Below are positions 6,099-11,624 of a DNA stretch of 11,624 bases, piece after piece. A program made the position numbers and the translations under genes. Origin of the DNA: DASSUC01 sp035649895. Its GTDB lineage: Bacteria; Actinomycetota; Actinomycetes; Mycobacteriales; Micromonosporaceae. The stretch covers positions 1-11,624 of the forward strand of contig DASRIS010000112.1 of assembly GCA_035649895.1 (NCBI GenBank), in the 5' to 3' direction. How positions within the stretch are numbered: the stretch's first letter is position 1; each line of letters starts with the position of its first letter. The notes under the pieces were generated by a model. It saw nothing but the letters and a program-made list of their open reading frames with translations, did not search any database and was not told where the DNA came from.

Positions 6099-7319
6099 GT
6101 GCAGGCAGCGCGCCGCGGCGTGGTCGCGCTGGTCATGCTCTTCGCCGGAGGCTGCACCGGGGCCGCCCCGGCGGCACAGCCGGCCGGCGTACCGGTCACG
6201 ATCGGCCTGCTCGCCCCCGCCAGCTCAGCCGCGGCGCACGGAGCCCAGCTGGCGGTCGACGTGGTCAACGGCCTGGTGCCCGAGGCGCCGTCCCCACTCG
6301 TTGCGGCGCTCAGTGAGCGTCGTGGACCGATGGCCCTCGTCGTGGCCGCCCCCGGTGCGACCGGCGCGGAGGCACAGCAGGCGGTCACCCGGCTGGTGAC
6401 CCAGGACAAGGTGGCCGGGATCGTGCTGGCCGATCCCAGGCGGGTGGTCGAGGCCGCGGAGCGCGCCGACGGCCACCAGGTGCCGCTCGTGGACGCGTCG
6501 AGCTCCGCGGTCCGCCTCAACGACCTCGGCTTCGACTGGTACTTCCGGACCGCGCCGAGCGACCGCATGCTGGCCGCCGCCGCCCTGGCCACGCTGGTCC
6601 CCGAGCGCCGTGCCGGGTCGCCGCCGCGGCTGGCCATCGTCGCCGCCGCGTCCGCCACCCAGGCCAACGGGACCGCGACACTGCTGCATGAGCTGTCAGC
6701 CGGCTCCGGCGTGGCCCATGTGGTGACCGTCGCGACGGGGACCGGTCCGGACGGCCCGGGACGCACAGGCAGCGAGCTGGCCCGCGCCGAGCCGGACGTG
6801 GTCGTCGCGGTCGCGCCGGACGCCGATGCCGCGCGTACCCAGCTGCAGGCGGCGGCGTGGCTGAGCAGCCACGTGCGGCTGCTGGGGCTGGGCTCCGGCT
6901 TCGCCGGCGGCGTCGCCCTTGACGAGCAGCACCCGTACCTGCTGCGGGCCGCTTCGTGGTCGGCGGAGTTCGCCAACCGCCAGCCGGTCGCCCGGGAGGT
7001 TGCGCTGCTCTACCGGGCACGGTTCGGCGAGCCGATGAGCGAGCCGGCAGCGAGCGCGTTCACCGCGGCCATGACGCTGGCCACCGCGATCAACGCCGCA
7101 GGCACCACCCGGGCCGGCGAGGTGCGCGGCGCCCTGCACCAGCTGTGGCTCCCCGCCACCCAGACGATCATGCCGTGGGACGGGGTGCGGTTCGGCCCCG
7201 GCGGGCAGAACGTCCTGGCCAGCGGCGTGGTCGAGCAGCGCGTAGGCAAGACGTTCCGGGTGGTCTACCCGCCGGAGCTGGCGATCGCACCGCCGAAGCT
7301 GCCACCGCTGTCCGGTTGA
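6099..7319 (+). CDS. LivK-type extracytoplasmic solute-binding protein, probable lipoprotein
   Basis: 406 aa from the GTG at 6099, which lies 7 nt after GGAGG (6087-6091). A GTG at 6096 is the alternative, and an open frame back to 6012 has no ribosome site. The N-terminus is a basic-hydrophobic signal (VQAARRGVVALVMLFAGGC). Cys19 is the probable lipidated residue, although the lipobox is imperfect (AGG-C, not LxG-C). The mature part follows the type I periplasmic-binding fold of branched-chain amino acid receptors (Peripla_BP_6): VTIGLLAPASSAAAHGAQLA, VTRLVTQDKVAGIVLADP, VPLVDASSSAVRLNDLGFDW, YFRTAPSDRMLAAAAL, RLAIVAAASATQANGTATLL, EPDVVVAVAPDADAA, ALLYRARFGEPMSEPAASAF, and a C-terminal strand ending in YPPELAIAPPKLPPL. 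No permease or ATPase gene is adjacent. It is divergent from the NIT-type kinase, so a receptor role feeding that kinase is plausible but inferred. The ligand is unknown. Confidence 0.85.
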   Translation: MQAARRGVVALVMLFAGGCTGAAPAAQPAGVPVTIGLLAPASSAAAHGAQLAVDVVNGLVPEAPSPLVAALSERRGPMALVVAAPGATGAEAQQAVTRLVTQDKVAGIVLADPRRVVEAAERADGHQVPLVDASSSAVRLNDLGFDWYFRTAPSDRMLAAAALATLVPERRAGSPPRLAIVAAASATQANGTATLLHELSAGSGVAHVVTVATGTGPDGPGRTGSELARAEPDVVVAVAPDADAARTQLQAAAWLSSHVRLLGLGSGFAGGVALDEQHPYLLRAASWSAEFANRQPVAREVALLYRARFGEPMSEPAASAFTAAMTLATAINAAGTTRAGEVRGALHQLWLPATQTIMPWDGVRFGPGGQNVLASGVVEQRVGKTFRVVYPPELAIAPPKLPPLSG

Positions 7320-7329
7320 ACGGCCGGTG

Positions 7330-7344
7330 CCCGGCTGAGCCGGG
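7330..7344. terminator. Short hairpin between convergent genes
   Basis: CCCGGC (7330-7335) and GCCGGG (7339-7344) flank a 3-nt loop, 11 nt after the binding-protein stop codon. The stem is only 6 bp and there is no T-run. It is placed correctly to end the binding-protein transcript and perhaps that of the convergent response regulator. Confidence 0.35.
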
Positions 7345-7345
7345 A

Positions 7346-7392
7346 GGCGCAGCGGGCGGGCTCAGTGCCGCAGGCACAGCGGGCGGGCTCAG
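7346..7392. repeat. 27-bp-period direct repeat at the response regulator 3' end
   Basis: GGCGCAGCGGGCGGGCTCAG at 7346-7365 recurs at 7373-7392 with one mismatch. The second copy contains the stop codon of the response regulator (7391-7389), so the repeat looks like a local duplication of its 3' end into the intergenic space. Confidence 0.6.
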
Positions 7393-8054
7393 CCGAGCCA
7401 GCCCGGCCGCACCAGGCCCGCCTCGTACGCGAAGACGACCAGCTGTGCCCGGTCCCGCGCGGCGAGCTTCACCATCGCCCGGCTCACGTGTGTCTTGGCG
7501 GTGGCCGGGCTCACCACGAGCCGGGCCGCGATCTCCTCATTGGACAGCCCGGCACCGACCAGCGCCACCACCTCCCGCTCCCGTTCGGTCAGGGCACCCA
7601 GGGCGGCGGGTGCCACCGGCGCCTTGGCCCGCGCGGCGAACTCGGCGATGAGCTGGCGGGTGACTCCGGGCGACAGCAGCGCATCCCCGGCGGCGACCGC
7701 TCGTACCCCGCGCAGCAGCTCGACCGGTTCGGTGTCCTTCACCAGGAAGCCGGCGGCACCGGAGCGCAGCGCCTCGAACACGTACTCGTCCAGGTCGAAG
7801 GTGGTGAGGATGACGATGCGGGTGCCGGCCAGCGCCGGGTCTGCGGCGATGGCCCGGGTGGCGGCCAGCCCGTCGAGCCCGGGCATGCGGATGTCCATCA
7901 GCACCACCTGCGGCGCGGTCTGCCGGACCAGCCGCAGCGCGGCAGCCCCGTCGGCCGCCTCCCCCACGACCTCGATGTCCGGCTCGGCGTCGAGCAGCGC
8001 GCGGAAGCCGGCCCGTACCAAGGCCTGGTCGTCGGCGATCAGCACGCGGATCAT
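7389..8054 (-). CDS. NarL/LuxR-family response regulator
   Basis: 221 aa. The receiver domain (1-120) has acidic Asp8/Asp9, phosphoacceptor Asp54 (VVLMDIRMPGLDG), Thr84/85 (VILTTF) and Lys106 (FLVKD), so it should be phosphorylatable. The C-terminal DNA-binding domain (about 153-215) is a classic LuxR/GerE helix-turn-helix: LTEREREVVALVGAGLSNEE followed by IAARLVVSPATAKTHVSRAM. The ATG at 8054 overlaps the kinase stop codon (ATGA), with an excellent GAGGAGGT at 8068-8061 placed 6 nt upstream, so the pair is co-translated. It receives phosphate from the upstream-encoded kinase and acts as a transcription regulator. Targets are not visible; its own divergent region at 9239-9348 is the first place to look. 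An open frame continues upstream of the ATG but is a shadow of the kinase gene. Confidence 0.95.
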   Translation of the reverse strand: MIRVLIADDQALVRAGFRALLDAEPDIEVVGEAADGAAALRLVRQTAPQVVLMDIRMPGLDGLAATRAIAADPALAGTRIVILTTFDLDEYVFEALRSGAAGFLVKDTEPVELLRGVRAVAAGDALLSPGVTRQLIAEFAARAKAPVAPAALGALTEREREVVALVGAGLSNEEIAARLVVSPATAKTHVSRAMVKLAARDRAQLVVFAYEAGLVRPGWLG

Positions 8055-9238
8055 CGCGCCACCTCCTCCAGCGGCAGCCGGGCCCGCACCCGGAACCCGC
8101 CCCCCGGCCGGGGACCGGCGGACAGGTCCCCGCCGAGGGCGGCGGCCCGCTCGCGCATCCCCGGGATGCCGTTGCCACTCTCCACACCGGACAATCCGGG
8201 CGCAGCCCTGCCGTCGTCGTCGACGGTGACCCGCAGCTCGCCGTCGGCGTACTCGATGGTCACCGTGGCGCTCGCCCCGTCGCCGGCGTGGCGGCGCACG
8301 TTGGTCAAGGCCTCCTGCACGATGCGGTAGGCGGCCCGGTCCACCTCCGGCGGCAGCGGCCGGGAAAGGCCGAGCACCGTCGTGGACACCCGCTGCCCGG
8401 CGTCGGCCGCCAGGTCGCCCACCCGGTCCAGACCAGGAGCCGGGGTACGCGGAGCCGCCTCGTCGTCCGGGCGCAGCGCGGCGAGGACGGAGCGCACCTC
8501 GCGCAGCGCCTCGGCGCTGGCCTGCTTGATCGCGCTGAGCGCGGCCCGGGCCTGCTCCGGCTGGCTGTCCATCAGGTGCAGCCCCACCCCGGCCTGCACG
8601 TTGATGAGTGACAGGTGGTGTCCCAGCACGTCGTGCAGCTCCTGCGCGATGCGCAGCCGCTCCTCGCTGGCCTGCCGGCGCTGCTGCTCGGCGCGGGTGC
8701 GGGCCTGCTCGGCACGCCACTGCGCCAGCTGGGCGTAGTGCTCGCCGCGCACCTTGGCCGCGCTCGCCACGGCCAGCGCCGCGCCGACCCACCCGGCGAC
8801 CACCAGCGCCTGCACCGGGCCAGGCGGCGGGTCCAGCGGCCGGCCGGCGAGCTCTGCGGTCAGGTGACCCAGCCCCAGGTAGGCGGCGTAGCCGAGGACG
8901 ACCGTCGTCCAGGTCCCGAGCCAGCGGCCGGCACGGACCGCCGCGAACAGGGCGACCAGCGCGGCCAGCATGACCGGGCCGCCCGGGTACGGCAGCGCCA
9001 GGTAGCCGACCAGCGCCGCGGTGGTGACGGCGAGGGCGGCGACCGGCGCGCGGCGGCGCAGCACCAGCGCGGCGGCCCCGGCGACCAGGAGGGTATAGCC
9101 CAGGCTGTCGAGGCGCTCCGGCTGGCCCCGTTCGGCGAGCGAGGCGCCGATGACCTGGATGAGCCCGACGACCACGACCGGGAGAAGCCCGCGCCGAGGC
9201 CGCCGCCACGGTGTGGGCCCGACCCCGCTCGTCCTCAC
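8051..9238 (-). CDS. DesK/LiaS/NarX-like sensor histidine kinase (HisKA_3)
   Basis: 395 aa from the GTG at 9238. The N-terminal third is a membrane sensor of about four to five helices (LLPVVVVGLIQVIGASL, LGYTLLVAGAAALVL, APVAALAVTTAALVGYLALP, VMLAALVALFAAV, and VVLGYAAYLGL/VVAGWVGAALAVA) with almost no extracellular loop, so the signal may be in the membrane. A coiled-coil-like linker (EQARTRAEQQRRQASEERLR) leads to the HisKA_3 box AQELHDVLGHHLSLI with phospho-His202. The ATPase domain has an N-box EALTNVRRHA (N313), G1 DDDGR (340-344) and G2 GNGIPGMRERAAALGG (355-370). The start is uncertain. The ATG at 9274 gives 407 aa but has no ribosome site and a weakly coding extension. The GTG at 9238 sits 6 nt after TACCGT and could be leaderless. 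It overlaps the response regulator by ATGA. Confidence 0.92.
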   Translation of the reverse strand: MRTSGVGPTPWRRPRRGLLPVVVVGLIQVIGASLAERGQPERLDSLGYTLLVAGAAALVLRRRAPVAALAVTTAALVGYLALPYPGGPVMLAALVALFAAVRAGRWLGTWTTVVLGYAAYLGLGHLTAELAGRPLDPPPGPVQALVVAGWVGAALAVASAAKVRGEHYAQLAQWRAEQARTRAEQQRRQASEERLRIAQELHDVLGHHLSLINVQAGVGLHLMDSQPEQARAALSAIKQASAEALREVRSVLAALRPDDEAAPRTPAPGLDRVGDLAADAGQRVSTTVLGLSRPLPPEVDRAAYRIVQEALTNVRRHAGDGASATVTIEYADGELRVTVDDDGRAAPGLSGVESGNGIPGMRERAAALGGDLSAGPRPGGGFRVRARLPLEEVAR

Positions 9239-9276
9239 CCCTGCACGGTAGGTGACGGTGATCCGTACCCGCATCG

Positions 9277-9310
9277 GCCGGGCGGAGTGCCCGCGGGTAC
9301 CCCGCCCGGC
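9277..9310. promoter_or_regulatory. Inverted repeats in the kinase/amidohydrolase divergent region
   Basis: GCCGGGCGG at 9277-9285 and CCGCCCGGC at 9302-9310 form a perfect 9-bp inverted repeat around 16 nt. It interlocks with another inverted repeat, GTACCCGC (9265-9272) and GCGGGTAC (9293-9300). Such dyads could be operator sites or alternative hairpins in the shared promoter region. GC-rich sequence makes chance dyads likely. Confidence 0.25.
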
Positions 9311-9313
9311 GTA

Positions 9314-9332
9314 TGCCGGTCCGGCACCGGCA
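9314..9332. promoter_or_regulatory. Operator-like dyad upstream of the amidohydrolase
   Basis: TGCCGGT and ACCGGCA arms of 7 bp flank the 5-nt spacer CCGGC, forming a 19-bp dyad that ends 16 nt before the GTG start. It would overlap the promoter if the gene is transcribed as a leaderless mRNA from CACTAT at 9336-9341. Dyads of this size suit a dimeric regulator such as a LuxR-type response regulator, but the link is inference. Confidence 0.3.
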
Positions 9333-9348
9333 GTCCACTATCGAGTGC

Positions 9349-10239
9349 GTGAGAGACACTGAGGTCCCCGCGTTCTGGCAGGCCCTGGGGCTGCCCGGGC
9401 TGGTCGACGTCCACGTGCACTTCCTGCCGGAACGGATGCTGCGCAAGGTCTGGGCCTACTTCGACGCCGCCGGACCGCTGCTGGGCCGGCCGTGGCCCAT
9501 TCGCTACCGCTGGCCGGACGCCGACCGGGTGGCGCACCTCGAGGCGCTGGGCGTACGCGCGTACACCGCCCTGGCGTACGCCCACCGGCCCGGCATGGCG
9601 ACGGACCTCAACGGGTGGACGCTCGGCTTCGCCGCGCGGACGCCGGGCTGTGTCCCCTGCGCCACGTTCTACCCCGAGCCGGGCGTGCTGGGCTACGTGC
9701 GCGCGGCGCTGGCCGCGGGCGCGCGGGTGTTCAAGGTGCACGTTCAGGTCGGCCACTTCGCGCTGGACGACCCGCTGCTCGGCCCGGTGTGGGGGCTGCT
9801 GGCCGAGGCGGGCGTACCGGTGGTCGTGCATGCCGGCTCCGGACCGGTGCCCACCCCCGACACCGGGCCGGCGCCACTGGCCGCGGTGCTGGCACGGCAC
9901 CCCCGGCTGGTCGTGGTCATCGCGCACCTCGGCGCCCCGGAGTATGGCGACTTCCTCGCCCTCGCCGCCCGCTACGAGCGGGTCCACCTGGACACCACGA
10001 TGGCGTTGACCGACTTCTTCGAGCCGCTCGCGCCGTTCCCGGTGCACCTGCTGCCGCTGCTGCGCGACCTGGGGCTGGCCGGTCGGGTGCTGCTGGGCAG
10101 CGACTTCCCCAACATCCCCCACGAGTACGCCCACCAGCTGGAGTCCCTGGTCCGGCTGGACCTGGGCGACGAGTGGCTGCGCGCGGTGTGCTGGGAGGCC
10201 GGCGCCCGGCTGCTCGCCGTGCCCGCGCCGACCGGATAG
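9349..10239 (+). CDS. Amidohydrolase-2 family metal-dependent hydrolase
   Basis: 296 aa TIM-barrel protein. The metal ligands expected for the amidohydrolase-2 group are all visible: HxH at the end of strand 1 (VDVHVHF, H22/H24), His161 (VVVHAGSG), His193 (VVIAHLGAPEYGD) and Asp252 (VLLGSDFPN). Lys129 (RVFKVHVQ) sits on an intermediate strand. Relatives include decarboxylases of the ACMSD/gamma-resorcylate type and lactone or amide hydrolases. Which reaction applies cannot be read, though the HxH start and 'GSDFPN' end favour a mononuclear-metal enzyme. The GTG at 9349 is chosen because the protein then begins just before the barrel. The ATG at 9313 would add 12 residues with no ribosome site and would cover the dyad at 9314-9332. 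No Shine-Dalgarno precedes the GTG, while CACTAT lies 7 nt upstream, so it may be leaderless. It is cytoplasmic and divergent from the two-component pair. Confidence 0.88.
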   Translation: MRDTEVPAFWQALGLPGLVDVHVHFLPERMLRKVWAYFDAAGPLLGRPWPIRYRWPDADRVAHLEALGVRAYTALAYAHRPGMATDLNGWTLGFAARTPGCVPCATFYPEPGVLGYVRAALAAGARVFKVHVQVGHFALDDPLLGPVWGLLAEAGVPVVVHAGSGPVPTPDTGPAPLAAVLARHPRLVVVIAHLGAPEYGDFLALAARYERVHLDTTMALTDFFEPLAPFPVHLLPLLRDLGLAGRVLLGSDFPNIPHEYAHQLESLVRLDLGDEWLRAVCWEAGARLLAVPAPTG

Positions 10240-10242
10240 ACA

Positions 10243-10258
10243 GCGCCGGAGCCGGCGC
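10243..10258. terminator. Hairpin after the amidohydrolase gene
   Basis: GCGCCGG (10243-10249) and CCGGCGC (10252-10258) form a 7-bp dyad starting 4 nt after the stop codon. The 2-nt centre means the top pairs would open to form a loop. There is no T-run. Confidence 0.4.
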
Positions 10259-10393
10259 CCGCGGGCATCACCGCGCTGATGGTTTCTGGTCAACGCGGTG
10301 CGGCCGGTTCGCCAGGCGGTCACCGGATGCATGCGGCGGCGATGATCCGGGTACCAGACGGGCATACACCCTGGTGAGGGAGGCGAGACGCGC

Positions 10394-10597
10394 ATGCTGT
10401 GGAAGATGGTCGCCCGCTGGGCGGTAATGGCTATCGCCGTACCGCTGGCCGCGGTCGGTGCCCGACGGTTGAGCCAGGCGGTGGAGGCACGGCGTGGGCC
10501 GTCGTCCCGGACGACCCGCCTGCTGCGCCAGTCGGCCGACGCGCTGCAAGGCATCTCCGGACGTTCGTCCCGGCGGCGCCGCTGGTGGCGCCGGTAG
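10394..10597 (+). CDS. Small basic single-span membrane protein
   Basis: 67 aa. A short N-terminus (MLWKMVARW) leads into one hydrophobic helix (about residues 9-23, AVMAIAVPLAAVGAR). An amphipathic, Arg-rich cytoplasmic-type tail follows (RRLSQAVEARRG, RTTRLLRQSADALQGISGR) and ends in SSRRRRWWRR. The positive-inside rule puts the C-terminus in the cytoplasm. I do not recognise a named family, and the function is unknown. GAGGGAGG at 10376-10383 lies 10 nt before the ATG, slightly long but the best ribosome site in the region. It stands alone, 154 nt after the amidohydrolase, in the same direction. The Arg-rich end could bind phospholipid headgroups or nucleic acid (inference). Alternative frames of similar length here lack start signals. 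Confidence 0.65.
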   Translation: MLWKMVARWAVMAIAVPLAAVGARRLSQAVEARRGPSSRTTRLLRQSADALQGISGRSSRRRRWWRR

Positions 10598-10778
10598 GCC
10601 CCGCCATACTCTCGACGCCCGCCGTCAGCCTCCGGTGGTAGACCGGACCTGCGGCTGCCGGCGGGCCAGCCACAGCGCTGGCCAGCTGTCGTCTGGTCAT
10701 CTTGTGCGCACGGCGGCCGGGGTGCTGCTGTGGCGCCGAGGCCCCAGGTCCGGCGCCGGCCACAATGAGCCATCATGC

Positions 10779-10804
10779 CGGGGTACGGCGATCGCCGTAC
10801 CCCG
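10779..10804. promoter_or_regulatory. Perfect 26-bp palindrome, operator or terminator
   Basis: Arms 10779-10791 and 10792-10804 are exact reverse complements (CGGGGTACGGCGA and its complement). As RNA it folds to an 11-bp stem with a GATC loop. It sits directly before TTGAAC (10805-10810) and the AT-rich patch, which favours an operator over a terminator. The lack of an immediate T-run agrees. Confidence 0.5.
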
Positions 10805-10835
10805 TTGAACCATTTTCGGCCTATTTTCGTATAGC
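10805..10835 (+). promoter_or_regulatory. Candidate promoter upstream of the DUF2935-like gene
   Basis: TTGAAC (10805-10810) and TATAGC (10830-10835) resemble -35 and -10 boxes, but the spacing is 19 nt, longer than ideal. The segment is the most AT-rich in the window. Transcription from here would give a leader of over 220 nt, or a leaderless start at the ATG at 10841, which seems non-coding. Confidence 0.3.
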
Positions 10836-11068
10836 TAAGTATGACCGCGGTAGTGTCCGCCCTTCTCACCGGCGAGGACCTCCGCATCACCACGCCGGCA
10901 TCCGCTGCCCGCAGAGCCGGCGGTCCCGGCCGGGCCGGTGCCCTGCTCCGGCTGTCCCACCCCACCCGCCGACGGCCCACATCCCGTTCCGCGTGGCGCC
11001 GAGCCGTGCGGCCGCGGGGCAACCGCCCGTGCCGAGGAGTCCGATGTAGACAGTCGTTAGGAGGAGCC

Positions 11069-11581
11069 ATGTCGTTCGATGCGCAGCTCGTCGTGCACAC
11101 CCGTGGCGGTGGCACGCATGTGGAGGAGCCTTTCGAGAAGGCCGTCCCCCTGCCCAGGCAGCAGGACCAGGACCCAGCCAGGCACGCGTGGAGCGATGCC
11201 CGCTTCGCCGCCGACATCATGGCCGAGCACGGCACCTTCTTCGCGATGCTGATGCCGCCGGAGCTGGCCGGCAAGGAACGCGCCGAGGCGCTGCGGTTCG
11301 CTGACACGTTCGGCAATCTGCACCGACGCATCGCCGCCGCACCGCCACCAGAGCCCGGCGACCTGAAGAGCTTCGTCAGCGACATCGTCGAGCAGATCAG
11401 GCCGTTCATCGACTACAAGGCGACCATGGGAGACGCGCAGCGCAACGGCACCCTACGCAGCCTGGTCTGGCCGTTGTTCTTTGACCCGAGTTCGACAGTT
11501 GAGCGATCTTCTACGACACGGGCTGGGGTGTCGTGGCTGGTCAGGGTCTCAGGTGCTGGTGACGGAGACGAAAACTCCTAG
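11069..11581 (+). CDS. DUF2935-like helical protein, 3' end apparently replaced
   Basis: The ATG at 11069 is preceded by AGGAGGAG (11059-11066), the clearest ribosome site on this strand, and begins MSFDAQLVVHTRGGGTHVEE. Residues 41-139 form a helical, His/Glu-bearing domain: WSDARFAADIMAEHGTFFAM, LMPPELAGKERAEALRFADT, FVSDIVEQIRPFIDYKATMG and LRSLVWPLFFD. The 'EHGxFF' and evenly spaced acidic/His helices suggest a DUF2935-type, ferritin-like bundle. This is pattern recognition, and the function is not known. After Asp139 (codon 11483-11485) the protein changes to a Ser/Thr/Arg-rich run of 31 residues to a TAG at 11579-11581, with changed base composition. Family-like proteins, as I recall them, continue with another helical half after 'FFD'. 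The gene is therefore probably interrupted at about 11486 and non-functional or shortened. Confidence 0.6.
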   Translation: MSFDAQLVVHTRGGGTHVEEPFEKAVPLPRQQDQDPARHAWSDARFAADIMAEHGTFFAMLMPPELAGKERAEALRFADTFGNLHRRIAAAPPPEPGDLKSFVSDIVEQIRPFIDYKATMGDAQRNGTLRSLVWPLFFDPSSTVERSSTTRAGVSWLVRVSGAGDGDENS

Positions 11582-11624
11582 TGACACATATTGACGTGTC
11601 CTGCCGTTGTAGCTGGCGAGCTGT
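11486..11624 (-). mobile_element. Probable terminus of an insertion element (runs off the window)
   Basis: The boundary is placed where the DUF2935-like protein stops looking like its family (about 11486). Beyond it the GC content falls, codons such as TCA, CTA, ACA and CAA appear on the minus strand, and a minus-strand frame enters from the edge. A hairpin with arms CGACAC (11514-11519) and GTGTCG (11528-11533) lies just after that frame's stop, suiting a 3' terminator near an element end. Terminal inverted repeats and a target duplication cannot be checked because the other end is outside the window. Confidence 0.4.
11549..11623 (-). CDS. C-terminal end of an off-window gene, possibly a transposase
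   Basis: On the minus strand an open frame enters from the right edge and ends at TGA (11551-11549), giving 24 residues that include QLASYNGRTRQYVSLGVF followed by VSVTST. Too little is present to name a family. Mixed but protein-like composition, plus the apparent interruption of the neighbouring gene, make a transposase C-terminus the best guess. It could equally be non-coding. Confidence 0.25.
   Translation of the reverse strand, partial: QLASYNGRTRQYVSLGVFVSVTST

Larger units (their letters stand above)
10598..11068. other. Gene-poor 471-nt stretch with palindrome and AT-rich patch
   Basis: No open frame here has both a ribosome site and protein-like composition. Contents, left to right: a 7-bp hairpin (GGCCAGC 10664-10670 / GCTGGCC 10677-10683, 6-nt loop); the palindrome at 10779-10804; an AT-rich patch at 10805-10842, unusual for this genome, with ATTTTCG repeated at 10811-10817 and 10822-10828; and a GC-rich leader-like region to the ribosome site at 11059. 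An ATG at 10841 is in frame with the DUF2935-like gene, but the intervening 76 codons are Arg/Pro-rich and look non-coding. It probably forms a long 5' leader for the gene at 11069. Confidence 0.5.

Noticed and set aside
10431..10808. Small open frames of about 104-110 codons on both strands around the 67-aa gene
   Set aside because: They lack ribosome sites and have Arg/Gly/Pro-rich shadow composition.
11010..11045. SAM-riboswitch-like words (GGCAACC ... GTGCC ... TCC) in the leader before 11069
   Set aside because: The loop between the words is far too short, and the expected outer helices and purine-rich internal segments are absent; the gene is also not a known sulfur-pathway target.
10841..11068. 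A 76-codon N-terminal extension of the DUF2935-like gene from the ATG at 10841
   Set aside because: The extension is Arg/Pro-rich and non-protein-like, and the best ribosome site (11059-11066) points to the ATG at 11069.
9235..11409. A 724-codon minus-strand open frame spanning the amidohydrolase, the gap and the DUF2935-like gene
   Set aside because: Composition is Arg/Gly/Pro-rich without domains, and it lies antisense to genes with clear family motifs and ribosome sites; long shadow frames are normal at this GC content.
11514..11600. Two hairpins with the same GACAC-8 nt-GTGTC layout (11515-11532 and 11583-11600) as recombinase core sites
   Set aside because: The second falls in a possible coding end, the arms are only 5 bp beyond shared context, and no integrase gene is visible; the first is better explained as a terminator.

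Overview
The window is very GC-rich, densely coding DNA with strong G/C third-position bias. It has GTG and TTG starts, an F420-type luciferase-like oxidoreductase, a Ser/Thr-kinase-like membrane protein and a 'conservon'-type nitrate-sensing histidine kinase with a Roadblock partner. This combination points to an actinomycete (Streptomyces, Frankia, Micromonospora or a relative); I cannot place it to genus from sequence alone.

Layout from the left. (1) 1-561 (-): 5' part of an F420-dependent LLM-class oxidoreductase that runs off the window. (2) 719-928 (+): a 69-aa protein with a helix-hairpin-helix-like pattern, with its own promoter candidate and a very strong hairpin terminator. (3) 1145-2659 (+): a kinase-fold, single-pass membrane protein that has lost several catalytic residues, so probably a pseudokinase. 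(4) 2723-5889 (-): a two-gene operon of a 915-aa nitrate/nitrite-sensing-type (CvnA-like) histidine kinase overlapping a 140-aa Roadblock/LC7 (CvnB-like) protein. The usual DUF742 and GTPase partners are not downstream, because the convergent pseudokinase occupies that position. (5) 6099-7319 (+): a LivK-type solute-binding lipoprotein candidate, divergent from the kinase, with no transporter genes beside it. (6) 7389-9238 (-): a two-component pair, a DesK/LiaS-like histidine kinase overlapping a NarL/LuxR-type response regulator. (7) 9349-10239 (+): an amidohydrolase-2 family metal hydrolase, divergent from the two-component pair. (8) 10394-10597 (+): a 67-aa basic membrane protein. (9) 10598-11068: a gene-poor stretch with a perfect 26-bp palindrome and an AT-rich promoter-like patch. 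(10) 11069-11581 (+): a helical, DUF2935-like gene that loses family-like sequence after residue 139. The last ~139 bases look like the end of an inserted mobile element, including a possible transposase C-terminus on the minus strand.

The central block (1145-7319) reads as a sensory island. It combines an extracytoplasmic binding protein, a membrane kinase with an extracellular nitrate-sensing-type domain, its Roadblock partner and a membrane pseudokinase. A functional link between them is inference from gene order and family knowledge. The two-component pair and the amidohydrolase form a second divergent unit whose signal cannot be read from sequence.

No rRNA, tRNA or CRISPR array was found.
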